Notes: generated by a model not told the origin, from the sequence alone. A stretch of 64,000 bases of DNA from Parietaria judaica (GCA_954871525.1 OX940860.1:56532724-56596723), one strand, 5' to 3'; shown: positions 10,447 to 21,536, counted from the first letter of the stretch. Made by a program: numbers and translations.

Positions 10447-11328
10447 ATGGCGCTCAGGGAAGAAGTTGGCCAAAGCTACATAGACGAGTCAGAGAGGATA
10501 GTGGATGAAGGTTGGGAATGGCCCAAGGAAGACACCACGGAAAGCCTGCGGGACCAGGAGGAGCTAAGAGTACCAGGTGAACCACACCCCGCGTTGAAAC
10601 TGGTCCTGCTATATCTTATGCCTGAGGAGCTCCTCGCGTTGGAGATGGTATGCACGTCATTGCGCGACGAGGTTCGGGGAAACAGCCTTCTGTGGCGCAA
10701 CATCAGCATCTACAACCCGTTGAGCGAGCGGATGGAAGACGACAATCTCCTGGGGCTGGCAAGGAGATCTCAAGGGAAGATGGAGACTCTGACGCTGGAT
10801 GGGTGCTTCGAGGTCACCAACGCCGCGTTGAAGACAATTCTGCAGGACAACCCGACGCTCGTAAAACTGTGCCTGCCTCGCTGCCACTGAATCACCTTAG
10901 ACGACGTGGTCAACAACCTGTCCACCATCAAGCACGGGATAAAATTCTTAAGGGTCAACGGGCTATTTCCCAGGGCCAAACTCGAAGACCTTCCCCCGCT
11001 GCTCACGGCGGGGAACCCAACCGATTACCCCGAGCAGCAGGCGCCCGCCCCACGCGGTCGACTGCTCGACATAGAGTTCTGCCGGAGGTGCGACAGAAAC
11101 GTTTTTGTCTATGAGAAGACCACGAAGGTGCGAGCGGGAGACTCCGTCCGCCCGCCGTGTTTTGGCCGACGCCGAGGTAGTGGTGCTTGCGGTTTTTGCA
11201 GGTCATGCTACATCCTCGGTACCATGTGGTACACCCACCTCTGCACGGAATGTAACTTCGGGCGCACCAGCATAGACTCCCTGGAGAAGGTCGTAACGAC
11301 GGCCTGCTCGATCGTCGAGGAAGATTGA
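10447..11328 (+). pseudogene. F-box/LRR protein gene resembling SKIP14, carried inside element B, one in-frame stop
   Basis: From ATG at 10447 the frame stays open for 147 codons, meets TGA at 10888-10890, then continues in the same frame to 11328. F-box-like region: residues about 47-90 (HPALKLVLLYLMPEELLALE, then VCTSLRDEV and LLWRNI). A leucine-rich repeat follows at about 112-147 (LTLDGCFEVTNAALK, then LVKLCLPRC). Past the stop it keeps GIKFLRVNGLF and a C-terminal Cys cluster (CRRC, CGFCRSC, CTEC). This order is that of plant SKIP14-type F-box proteins, which act as substrate receptors of SCF ubiquitin ligases. No intron is seen within it, which fits capture from an mRNA. The N-terminus appears shorter than in the family. 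It sits where gag-pol would be, in LTR orientation. The stop may be a real inactivating change or leave a short F-box/LRR product. Confidence 0.8.
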
Positions 11329-11560
11329 GCCCCGAGTAAAACTCGTACGCTGCTCGGCGCGAGGAGAGGATTGGAGTGGCTACCCCTTTGTAACCATTAG
11401 TAGATTATATTAGGTGGTAGAAGTTTGTTTGGCTTTGTTTTTAATACCGATATGTGTATGTTTTTCTTTTGTTCATTAAGGAGCGAGCAAATTTATAAAG
11501 TTGGCAAAGGGTGTATGCAACTCTGCTCAGTGATATATACATATATATATACATCATATA
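11329..11560. other. Spacer downstream of the F-box gene
   Basis: About 230 bp with no coding signal; it leads into the tandem arrays. Confidence 0.4.
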
Positions 11561-11922
11561 TACGGCTAAGGGTGCCGAGCAAGCCCGGTCCGGCAAAACA
11601 TGTCGAGACCCTATATACGGCTAAGGGTGCCGAGCAAGCCCGGTCCGGCAAAACATGTCGAGACCCTATATACGGCTAAGGGTGCCGAGCAAGCCCGGTC
11701 CGGCAAAACATGTCGAGACCCTATATACGGCTAAGGGTGCCGAGCAAGCCCGGTCCGGCAAAACATGTCGAGACCCTATATACGGCTAAGGGTGCCAAGC
11801 AAACCCGGTCCGGCAAAACATGTCGAGACCCTATATACGGCTAAGGGTGCCGAGCAAACCCGGTCCGACAAAACATGTCGAGACCCTATATACGGCTAAG
11901 GGTGCCGAGCAAGCCCGGTCCG
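11561..11922 (+). repeat. 55-bp tandem array in element B (7 copies)
   Basis: Units starting TACGGCTAAGGGTGCCGAGC recur every 55 bp at 11561, 11616, 11671, 11726, 11781, 11836 and 11891, nearly identical. The reverse complement of the related 53-bp unit occurs in element E at 23080-23393, which ties the two elements together. Confidence 0.95.
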
Positions 11923-11950
11923 GCTAGAGAGCCTAGTAAATATACACGGC

Positions 11951-12190
11951 AAGAGTGCCTATGGGATCCTGGGAACTAGTCGGCTCGTACCCGAAGAAAC
12001 CTAGCGATACCCCCAAGAGACAATTAAGGCGAGAGTGCTTATGGGATCCTGGGAACTAGTCGGCTCGTACCCGACGAAACCTAGCGATACCCCCAAGAGA
12101 CAATTAAGGCGAGAGTGCCTATGGGATCCTGGGAACTAGTCGGCTCGTACCCGACGAAACCTAGCGATACCCTCAAGAGACAATTAAGGC
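11951..12190 (+). repeat. 80-bp tandem array in element B (3 copies)
   Basis: Copies start at 11951, 12031 and 12111 with GAGAGTGCCTATGGGATCCT and run through GGGAACTAGTCGGCTCGTAC. They differ at only a few positions. Confidence 0.93.
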
Positions 12191-12550
12191 GAAAGTGCCC
12201 ACGGCGAGAGTGCCGAGCAAGAATTAAAAGAGGCGAGAGTGCCCACGGCGAGAGTGCCGAGCAAGAATTAAAATAGGCGAGAGTGCCCACGGCGAGAGTG
12301 CCGAGCAAGAATTAAAATAGGCGAGAGTGCCCACGGCGAGAGTGCCGAGCAAGAATTAAAAGAGGCGAGAGTGCCCACGGCGAGAGTGCCAAGCAAGAAT
12401 TAAAAGAGGTGAGAGTGCCCACGGCGAGAGTGCCAAGCAAGAATTAAAAGAGGCGAGAGTGCCCACGGCGAGAGTGCCGAGCAAGAATTAAAAGAGGTGA
12501 GAGTGCCCACGGCGAGAGTGCCGAGCAAGAATTAAAAGAGGCAAGAGTGC
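12191..12550 (+). repeat. 44-bp tandem array in element B (about 8 copies)
   Basis: Units of GCGAGAGTGCCCACGGCGAG followed by AGTGCCGAGCAAGAATTAAAAG repeat every 44 bp from 12191. The words GAGAGTGCC and GTGCCGAGCAAG are shared with the two neighbouring arrays, so the three arrays probably grew from one ancestral segment. Confidence 0.93.
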
Positions 12551-12833
12551 CTACGAAAAAGCTGCTCGGTGTGATGACCGAACAAGGAGTGAAATAAATA
12601 TTGCCGATAAAAGAATAAACTTAACTTTTCTTCCCAAGAGGAGAGGAGGAGATATACATCTCACTTATAAGCGATTATACAAAAAAAAAATGAAAGGGAA
12701 GGCGCGAAATTAAATTGTTATTCAGATTGATTCAAAGCATAGTCTACAGAAGAATATCACAGTAAAAGTTGTCTTTACAAAAAAATGCCTACAATAATTT
12801 CTACCAGGAAATCAAGTTCATAATTAAGCTACG

Positions 12834-15800
12834 TCGCCGTCAACGGAATTTTGGCCGAGCACCGCATCGGCAAGTTCCCCTAGGAAAGTATCGCAGCTTC
12901 GACGAAGAACATCCTCAACCATCTCCTCCATAACGGCCAAGCGCGCGGGATCTTCGTCGGGAAACTGCGCAATTAGGCTCGGAAGGCTTTGCGAAGTCGA
13001 GGAGCTCAGACTCTGGACGAACCTGAAAAGAGGAAATATGAACACAACGTACGGCTAAAAGATGAGCAAACTCAAGAAAAATCGGACAAACCCAAGAAGG
13101 GAGAGGGGAGTTACAAGTTTCTAAGCTAAAACTACCCCGTACCACGGCGCGAGGGGCGCAAGAGGAGAGTGGAGGAGAGGCGAGATCGCCGGCGGCCTTC
13201 TTCTCTAACTCAGCCAGCTCGGCCCGGTACTCTTTCTCCAGTCTTCGCCACGATGGCAGCTCCTTCTGCCGGATCTTACCAAGGGTCGAGCGACGAGGAT
13301 TCTTCTCGACAAGCCGAATACTCGCGAGGACACCGCCCAATGCGCGATTAATGCTGGCAGACGCCTCGAGAGCACCTAATCTGTCAAAGGCGCGCGCCAG
13401 CTTGTCCGTCGCAGCAGTGAAAACGCGCGTCCGAGCAAATTGCTCTTCTATCGCCTCGCCCTTTGCTGCATCACGGTCATCGGTCAGTTTCTTCATCGCA
13501 TCTCGGACCCAGAAAGAGATATGCTCTTCCTGACCAGGAAGCAAATCGATAGCCTCAGCAATCCGAGTTTGACGCCCGTCCAACTGCCGAAGTCGTTCCA
13601 TCAGATTCTCCTCGCATCGACAATAACGTCCCCGCTCCTCGATAAGAGATTCCTCGGCAATAGCAAGAAGACGTCTGCTCTCATCGCGCTCGGCAGTACG
13701 CTCCTCAAGCTTCATCTCAGCATCCTTACGGAGGGAAATTTCCTCTTCCAGAGATCCCCTCGCAAGATCAACCTCGGCCTGAGAAGGAGAACTTAAGGTA
13801 CGGATATGAAAAGATATAATAAGGCGCGATAAAGAGATATAATATCATTACAGGAAATTACAAAGAGAGTTCATTCATCGTCAAAAGAAAAAGAAATTAC
13901 AAAGAGTCGCAAAAGAAAGACTTAAACATTGAAAAAAAAAACAAACGAATTTTCGCAACAAAAGAAAGAAAAAACTCGGAAAGGGCCGTCTTATACCGCG
14001 GGCTCCGGAGGAGATAAAGCCTCGACGTTCGAGCCATATTCGCCGCGCGAGGAGGGCTCGAGGGGGTTACCCTCCGGAAGAAGGTCCTCTACTCGACGCC
14101 TGTCAATATCCGGCGGCTTGCAGGGGGATAGCGGCGGAGAATTGGGATCTCCGGCGGCTTTCTTCTCCAGCTCGCTCGCCTCGCCCTGATGCGCAGCGTG
14201 AAGCTCACGACATTTCGGCAAACGGGTCTTAAGACCCTCGATAGTCGCCGTAAGAGGAATCCTCTCCGCCAGACGGACGTTGGCTTGGTAAGCGGCGGCC
14301 CGGCGGTTGGCACTGACAGCCTGGTTGAGAAATTCAAACCTCTCTGAGGCACGTTTCAGCTTGGCTTGGGCACTTTCAAACAACCGCTCCCGACCGTGAC
14401 GCTCTTCGGCTGCCTCAGTCTTCGCCTCCTCTTTGCCCGCGATGAGCTCCCTAAGCGCAGCCCTAACCCGAGCAACCAGGCGATCCTCTTCATCGGGAGG
14501 CGTATCGATAGCCGCACCGATTCGAGCAAGACGTTGAGCCTTATTTGAAGCTCCTCGGAGAGCTCTGCCTCACGTCAGCGAGAGCGCTCCAACTCCTCAG
14601 AGAGTTCCGAGTCCCTCCGGTGAAAACGCTCCTGCTCTGCATTGAGGGACTCTTCCCTGGCAGCCAAGGAATTCTTGTACTCCGCGAGCTCGGCTTCAGC
14701 GACCCGACGGAGCGAGACTTCCAGCTCCATCGCGTTTCGGACTTCGTCGAGGTCCGAGGAGAGTTCTGCGGCCCGTTCTCGGCTTTCCCGCTCATTGCGA
14801 CAAGAAATCTCGAGCTGACCCCGGAGAACTGCGAGCTGCTCATTTGCCGCCAAGGCTTCCCTCTCGGCCTTGATGACAGACTGCTTCTCGCAGACGATCA
14901 TGTCATTAAATCGCGCCAGGGCCCGGAAGAAGAGCGCGGTCCCCTCGCGATACCCCTCAGTCTCGTCGAGAGGCTCGTAGAGCTCTTGATCGCCCGTAGC
15001 TCCCAAGGAAAAACCCTTGCATGCTGCAGAAGAGTAAACCCCCCATTCCTCGGAAGTCCCGCTCGGAGATGGCGTGGACGGGAAGCGATCTTGGAGCAGC
15101 GCTCTCGAGGCAAACGCCTTACCGGCAAACAGCGAAGGGGAAGACGGCACCAGAATGTCTGGAAGAGGAGACATGTCCCGACGCGGAGAGATAGCACTCC
15201 CCGAAGGTACTACGAGAGTATCGGAGGGAGGAGCGAGAGACAATTGGAGGTTGGCATCACTGCCCGGCCCAGAAACTGCCGCAGCTACCAAATTCCCCGA
15301 AACATCGGCGATGGGAGCGCCGGAGGAAACCACCGGCTCGGGAGGCTCAGAAGGAGCTCCTTCCTGAACGGACCTATGGTCGGCAAACTCGGAGGTCCCA
15401 TCATGATTCCCTTCTTGCCATACTGACTCGATGAAGTCTCCTCGCCCCGCTCCTTGCTCGGCGAGCTCGGGGGCTTCACCAGTACCCTTCAACGGCTCAG
15501 CAAGCCCAGGACCCTCTCCTTGTTTTCCTTCTTGCCCGGTGGGGGCAGCGCCTCGGCAGGTGTCGGTATTGAAGACGTAAGGTCGACGGCGGATTCCCGC
15601 ACAGCTCCGGCAGGAATCTCCCCTGATGGCGGAGGAGGAAGCTCTTGGCAGGAGGCGCGATATTCCTCACAATGAGAAGAGGCCTGCAGGGGGTCTAGAT
15701 TTTCCTCAAGGCAAGGAGAAATTCGCTGCATTTCCCGAGGAGAGGCAGGTGGCACTACGGCGAGATTGTCGAAATCTTCGTCGAAGTCATCCCCTGCCCT

Positions 15801-17114
15801 CGAAGACGGTTCTCCTCCGCTCGGCGCATTCTCCGTCGCCTCGCTCCCACTCGGCGGCTCAAGGCCCGAGTTTTCCGTCACAGCCTCTCGAGCAGGAGTA
15901 GCGATTCGGCGCTCGGTGGTCGGATCGGAAACCTTAACCCTCTTCACGGGAGGGGCGTCGGGTGTCTCTCCGGCTGGCCATCTGCCCAAAGAAGTATCAG
16001 CTTGGGAAGGCTCCTTCGAAGGACGAGGAGCAGACGAGCCCGTATCTCCTCGAGGAGACCTTGTCGGGGGACGATGAGTATCCGACGAACGTGGAGGGTT
16101 GGGGTCCGACCTTAACTCCGAGCGCTGCTCGTCGCAAGTATCCTCGAAAGGCCTCTTGCCCGATGAATTACCCCCTCGAGGGGTAAGGCCCAAGAAGCGA
16201 GGAGCGTCTGATCGCACCTGAGAATCTGGCGGTTCCTGGACGGTTTCCTCGCCCCCGAAGGGGATTTTCCCTTTCTTCTCGACGAGATCCAGCTTGGATC
16301 TCTTCTTCATTTTTGGAGCAGTTTTCCTCCGCTCCACAAGAGACCCTTCCGGCACGGGCGTTCGAGAAAATCCCACCGGAAGAAGAGTATCTGGGGAAGG
16401 CCCGTGAACCCGGACCAACTGATAAACTCCAGATTTCACGAGGTGCGGACCCCCAAAATCCTTGCTCCAGTCCCGACGAGGGTTGGCGAGGAGGGCCTGG
16501 TGGATCTTGTTAAAACGTGCCTCGACTTCCCCACCTTCCTCAGGTCTATACCGGGGGAGATCTATCCCCTCGGGGACCCATTGCCTCGGTAGAAACTTGT
16601 GGTTGGGGCCGAAAGTAGTGCGGTCTACCTTCACGAAGAAATAGCGGTTCTCCCAGCCGGATTCATTCGAGGGTGTATTCTCGAGGATATGGCCCCGGAC
16701 ACGATGGGAGAGGGAAAACCGGCCCAGATTCTTCGGATTCCTCGACAACTTGAAGAGACGCATCAAGTCTTCAAGGGTAAGTTTGACTTTCTGCTCGCAG
16801 GCGATGGCAAGCGTACACACTAGGAAGCGAATAGTGTTAGGGCTCACCTGAGCGATAGGAACCCTGAAGGCGTAGAGGAACGTCACGATCAAATTCGGCA
16901 CCGGAAAACGAAGGCCGGCGGTCTTGAAGAACGATTCGTAAACACAGACGTATTCATTCCTGGGGGTGTCGGCAAGTTCACCTTCATAAGGGAAGCGTGC
17001 CGGGAAAAGCTCGGAATCGACGTACTGTTCCTTGACAACTGCTAACCTCTCCTCAATCATAATGGAGAGAGGGCTCCGCGTCTTAAAGTTCGGACCAACA
17101 TCGGGAGAAGCCAT
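12834..17114 (-). pseudogene. Antisense ORF (aORF) of element B, long, with frame breaks
   Basis: Reading leftwards from the start at 17114 (MASPDVGPN), the first about 530 codons hold the family core: GELADTP, VCVYESFFKTAGLRFPVPN, FLYAFRVPIAQVSPN, CEQKVKLTLEDLMRLF and NLGRF. A Pro/Ser/Glu-rich disordered part follows. The reading then shifts frame near 15500 into a Glu/Arg/Leu-rich coiled coil, meets TGA at 14575-14577, shifts again, and ends a first unit with GEYGSN at 14027-14044. A second, related coiled-coil unit follows (13715 down to about 13150). A pyrimidine-rich acceptor-like site (TTTCCTCTTTTCAG, minus strand, near 13030) precedes a last exon-like piece with FPDEDPARLAVMEEMVEDVL. 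Function unknown. Some breaks may be introns rather than damage. Confidence 0.7.
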
Positions 17115-18019
17115 CGGAATATTCAGGAACAAAGAAAGAAGAAATCCGGAAGATGAGTGAGAAAAGGAGAATTACAGGATGAAAATCACAAGGAAGTTCA
17201 GAGAAGTTGTTGCGCTGCTTCGGAAGGTGTTTGAAGAAGGCGGGAATTCAAATTTATGAGGAAAGGAATGAAGGGAGGCAAACCGACGCTTCGGTCCAAC
17301 GGTCCAGATCTGAAGCGTGCGAAAGACATCAACGGTGGAGATTGTCGAGCCATTGCATATCCCAAAAATACTCGAGTACGAAGCGTCAGCATCTAACGCT
17401 GAAAAGATTTGCGCGAAATTCCAGACTGACGTTTTGGGAAAATTGGAACGCCGTGGGACCCAGGAACAGGAACTGTCGGAATGCTAAAAGTCACTAAGAA
17501 AGGAGCCCACCGCAGGTATTCCCATCGCAGGTATTCCCACCGCAGGAATTCTCATCGCAGGAATTCTCATCGCCGGTATCTTCATCGCAAAAAATTCCTC
17601 GAGGGGGATATAGTTCCTCGAGGGACAAACTTCCTCGTCAAGGGTTGCTTGTGTAAATAGCTCATAGCATGTTAGCCCGTCGAGGGATAGACCCAACAAA
17701 TTGCGATGAGGTTCCCCGACAACATGCATCAGGGCAACTGTGTCAACTAAAGTGGTCAACGGAGTTCGCGAACTTCTCTGGCCGTTCACATACACATATA
17801 TATATGATTTAAGCAGGCAAGCAAGCACGAAAGGGAGCAAGCGGAAACAACCCCGGGGGGACGCAAAGGAGACTTAGCAAGGAAAAGAAGCAATTTTACA
17901 ATATAACCACGCGAGGAGCCGAAGAAGCAATCATCGACCGGGGGGGGGATAACTGATGCCGGCTAGAACCGATCTCCGAAACAGTTATACTTTATTTTAC
18001 CAAGTGTACACACTTGATA
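17115..18019 (-). other. Region between the aORF start and the 3' LTR of element B
   Basis: No ORF supported. A TATA-like word (CATAAATT, minus strand, 17250-17258) sits about 138 bp upstream of the aORF start. A run of near-identical GGTATTCCCATCGCA / GGAATTCTCATCGCA words (about 17510-17590) forms a short 14-15-bp tandem repeat. Confidence 0.45.
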
Positions 18020-18034
18020 AAATGGGGTACTAAC
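18017..18034 (+). other. Polypurine tract of element B
   Basis: GATAAAATGGGGTACTAAC lies directly before the 3' LTR. The G-run is one base shorter than in A, C and E and is followed by TAC rather than GAC. Confidence 0.6.
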
Positions 18035-18847
18035 TGTTAAGGTCGGATTTGGTCAAATCCATCCTCAACACAACTCGTGTCGTTTTGCCCACAAACGACA
18101 TGAAAGGGGGCAAGGAAGTTCAACCCCGAGGGAAATTATCTCCGACGAGGATAATCTCCGAGGAAGCTCTACCGCGAGGGGGATTATTCCCGAGGAGGAT
18201 CATCCCCGAGGAGGTTTGATCGCGAGGAAGCACAGCCACACAAAAGCAAGTTGCGAAGAAGTGTCCCGTCACACTCGACGAGGGATTTCGTCATGATGAT
18301 TATGCAGAGCCCGATGACAGCCGAAGGGACGTGCATTAATGAAGCTCACCTACCCAGTCGATAAAAGGTGTCAGCGCCGGGGCTTGCAAGGCCCGAAGAC
18401 GGCTGAAGAGACGTGCATTTAATGAAGCTCACCTACCGAAAATGACAGTCTGCTCGGAAGCGACGTAAAGTAGAAATCCGCCATGCCTTCCATCGAATCA
18501 CTCTGGGAGGCGAATGATTAAAAGGGGAAAAGGCGGGAAAAAGGCTAGGGGGCATAATGTAAATTGTAAACTCTATAAAAGGAGAAGAGAAGCCTCAACT
18601 AGGGGGTTCGAAAAAAGGGAGAAGAAAGGCCTAGCAAAAAGAGAGAAACATCCTGTAATAGAAAGGCTAAAGAAATAGAGAGAGCCTTTGCTCATGATCC
18701 TTCATCTGTCCAGCTATTCAACGGAAGAAAACCGAGCTCATTTCGGAAATTATAATAAAACATAGATATTCATCATTTGTTGTTATTTATTTATTATTTG
18801 ATGATGTCTTTGTGACTGGAAAAGGGTGGTGAAAAACCCCCTCTACA
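18035..18847 (+). repeat. 3' LTR of element B (813 bp)
   Basis: Same length as the 5' LTR and about 99.6 percent identical by eye. TATA box at 18574-18582. A transcript started here would read into the hAT intron and exon 2. Confidence 0.95.
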
Positions 18848-18852
18848 ATAAT

Positions 18853-19244
18853 TATAAAGTTTTTAAGGATTATGGTGTCTTAGAAATATTGGTTTTTAAA
18901 TAAGGTTTGCTTTGCAATCTCCTCCAAGCTTTGCAATCTCCTCCAAGCTAGCCTGGGAACCTCGGGGAGTTCTGTCTAGAAAAGCTTGGGCCTAAAGCGA
19001 GATCATAGCATCTTTTCCAGTCGATTTGGCCGTGGAACCTCGGGGAGTTCCGTCTAAAAGAGCTTGATAATTATTTCCACACATAAGAAATACCATTTTT
19101 AATTTTGTTAACTTTTTATTTAACTATATGAAATTTAATTTAATTAATATGATTAATATTAAAATTTAATAATTGTAATATTCCTTGTAATATTTAAATT
19201 AATATTAAACTCTTGTAATATTCGGTATTCCTTTGTTTTTTCAG
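18853..19244 (+). other. Remainder of hAT intron 1
   Basis: AT-rich intron sequence ending in the acceptor TTTGTTTTTTCAG (19244). It holds a duplicated block GGAACCTCGGGGAGTTCTGTCT / GGAACCTCGGGGAGTTCCGT (about 18956 and 19036) and a doubled TTTGCAATCTCCTCCAAGCT. Confidence 0.6.
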
Positions 19245-20949
19245 GAAACGAGGTCGAGGAACCTATCCAACGACCCCGACGGCGATGACGAGTATGTTGG
19301 TCATGGTGGTGATGATGAGAACGATGATACGGAGGACCCAAACTACGTTCAAGGCCAAGGCGAGGAGGAGGAAGTTGATGAAGTTCTACCAACGCCGCCG
19401 CCAGCTAGACGTGGACGTGGACGTGCCCAACAACCCTTAGTTCCGGGTGAGCGCGGTCGGCCCCCCCCATCCGCCGGCGAGGAAGCGAAAGAAATTAACG
19501 GGAGTGGTTTGGCAGCACGACTTCATACCCGACTACAGATACAACTATGAAACCGGCTTGGAAGATAGGTGGGGGATTTGCCGAGACTGCAGTGAGGAAT
19601 TTCTGGCCCATCCGAAGAACCACGGCTACACCCGCCTAGAAAACCACGTCAAGACATGCTTGAAGAAAAAGCGGGCGGACGAGGTAAGTCGCTTACCCGA
19701 TGATGTATGTAGAATGTATATTGCTCAGCGGACTATACACGATGGTTTGCCTATATCGGCGCTCGAGGGAGAAGGTTTTAACGAAATGATGATGAAAGTG
19801 GCGCCGATAAACTATAGGGAAATCTCGTATTATATAAACCACGAGACAATTCTCAAATTTTATAACCAGCAAAGGGCCGCTTTACAAGAAATGTTCCATC
19901 AATCTTCTTACAAATTGTCTTTAACGTCGGATTGTTGGAAAGGCTATGCTAATGATGATTATATTACGGTCGTAGCTCATTTTATTAACGATAATTGGAA
20001 TATGGAAAAGCGTATCATAGGTTTTAAGCCGGCGAGGGTTAGGCACACATCAGTAAATCTAGCCGAGGCTATACTAGAAGTTTTGTCGGATTGGAACCTT
20101 AAGGATAGAGTAGTTTCCATTACGTTAGATAACGCTAGTGCCCACGCCAATGCCATAGAAATAATGAAGGAAAGTTTGACCAATTTTAGGGACGATTGTT
20201 TTCATCAAAGGTGTGCATGTCATATTATAAACTTGATAGTTTAATCTGGTCTTCGCGTTATTTCCGATAGTATCGCCAAAATTAGGAACATTATTTTGCA
20301 TATACGAGCATCTACTATGCGTACGGTTTCTTGGGAAGATTATTGCAGGGCTCACGGTTACCAGGTAAAAACGTTTCAACCGGATATACCGATCCGCTGG
20401 AACTCGACCTACATGATGTTGGATTCTGTCTTACCATACAAGGAGCTTCTTACGAACTGGATCAACAGCCCCTAGCACGACGACCGCGAAGACATCACTC
20501 CGGACGATTGGCTAACCGCCATCCAATTACAGGCTTTTCTACACCTTTTTAATCAAATTACTATTGATTTATCTCATGTTTACTCACCCACGTCTCAGAG
20601 AGCTTTGCCCGCTATTTTTGATATACTTTGTCATTTTGAAACCACAAAACGTAATACTTTATTTACCGATGTACTAACCCCGATGATTGCAAAGTTCAAG
20701 TATTATTGGAGTCCTGACAAGCTCCCATTTCTATATTGCGCCGCTGTAATCGTGGATCCGACACTTAAGCTTTCCAAACTGCAGGATGTCTTAACTGCCA
20801 TGCAAGAAATCACGGGGGAGCCCTATATGACGCACAATTACTTCGATGCGGATCAGAAGATGAAGGCCATTTACCAAGAGTACGAGCAAAAATATAACGA
20901 CTTGGAAGATCAGATGGAGGAAACGAATCAACAACAACAACAAACTCAG
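19245..20949 (+). pseudogene. hAT transposase, exon 2: BED finger and RNase H-like core (broken)
   Basis: The exon opens in phase 0 after the acceptor. It begins with an acidic stretch, then changes frame at a run of eight C (19461-19468); one extra C explains the shift. A BED-type zinc finger follows (WGICRDCSEEF, then ENHVKTC), then the catalytic domain with LTSDCWKGYANDDYITV and VSITLDNASAHANAI (likely catalytic Asp residues) and CHIINLIV. In-frame stops lie at TAA 20242-20244 and TAG 20473-20475; the frame is otherwise intact up to a Gln-rich end and the donor CAG|GTAATT (20950). The domain order is that of plant hAT transposases of the RICESLEEPER type. Confidence 0.88.
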
Positions 20950-21038
20950 GTAATTTTTTTAACTTTATTTCTTAAGATTAATTATTTTAGTTTCCTAACA
21001 TTACTCTAATAAACGTTAATATTTTTTGTTCAATATAG
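20950..21038 (+). other. hAT intron 2 (89 bp)
   Basis: Begins GTAATTTTTT and ends TTCAATATAG. It joins two phase-0 reading frames and is AT-rich, as expected for a short plant intron. Confidence 0.7.
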
Positions 21039-21536
21039 GGCGGACGCGGGGCCGGTGGTTCACCATAGATGTATAACCACCGTTTATTCTACAACCTTAC
21101 GGCTATTGGGCGCGGCAATACGTCGACTTCTTCACCGGGTTCACAAGGAAGTGGCGTTTCGGGATCTCTAATTCTTGGTCGACGTCGACGGTGCAACACC
21201 ATCAACGAGTACGCCCGATTCTGCAACCTTCCTCCGACACCGTGCCCTAACGAAGGCCTCGACATTCTTCAATGGTGGCACGCAAATCGATCAGAGTATC
21301 CGGATTTATCCTTGTTGGCTCTTGAAATTCTCACAATCCCGGTCTCAACGGTGTCATCGGAGGCAGCATTCTCAATGGCCGGAAGGATGTTAGAGCCTCG
21401 CCGCAAGTCTACGAGGTCATTGATGGTCGAGATCCTTATGCTTTCGAGAGATTGGATTATGGCCAACAAGCGACAACAAGAAAATGATATGTTCGACCGA
21501 GAAATGGCGAATTACTTTTCACAGATTCAAATGTAA
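21039..21536 (+). pseudogene. hAT transposase, exon 3: C-terminal dimerisation domain (broken)
   Basis: The frame continues from exon 2, meets TAG at 21066-21068, then stays open to TAA at 21534. It holds the hAT dimerisation signature: DILQWWHANRSEYPDLSLLA, ILTIPVSTVSSEAAFSMAGR and a final DWIMANKR. This domain mediates transposase multimerisation and is the best conserved part of the family. Confidence 0.88.

Larger units (their letters stand above)
9093..18847 (+). mobile_element. Element B: recent non-autonomous Tat-type LTR element carrying an F-box gene and an antisense ORF
   Basis: Two 813-bp LTRs (9093-9905, 18035-18847) bound the element, with a perfect 5-bp target duplication ATAAT (9088-9092, 18848-18852). 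I count three mismatches between the LTRs, so the insertion is young. The interior has a primer-binding site, an F-box gene (+), three tandem arrays and a long antisense ORF (-). It has no gag, protease, reverse transcriptase or integrase. Its LTR ends, primer-binding site and 55-bp repeat match element E, which does carry gag-pol, so an E-like element is the likely helper. The insertion is in intron 1 of the hAT transposase, in the same orientation. Confidence 0.92.

Noticed and set aside
11561..12550. Regular direct repeats that could suggest a CRISPR array
   Set aside because: Units are contiguous tandem copies without unique spacers, in a plant retroelement 3' region. No cas genes are present.
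14545..16823. Plus-strand ORFs up to 293 residues opposite the element B antisense ORF
   Set aside because: Composition mirrors the Glu/Arg/Ser-rich minus-strand coding sequence, and the family core is found only on the minus strand.
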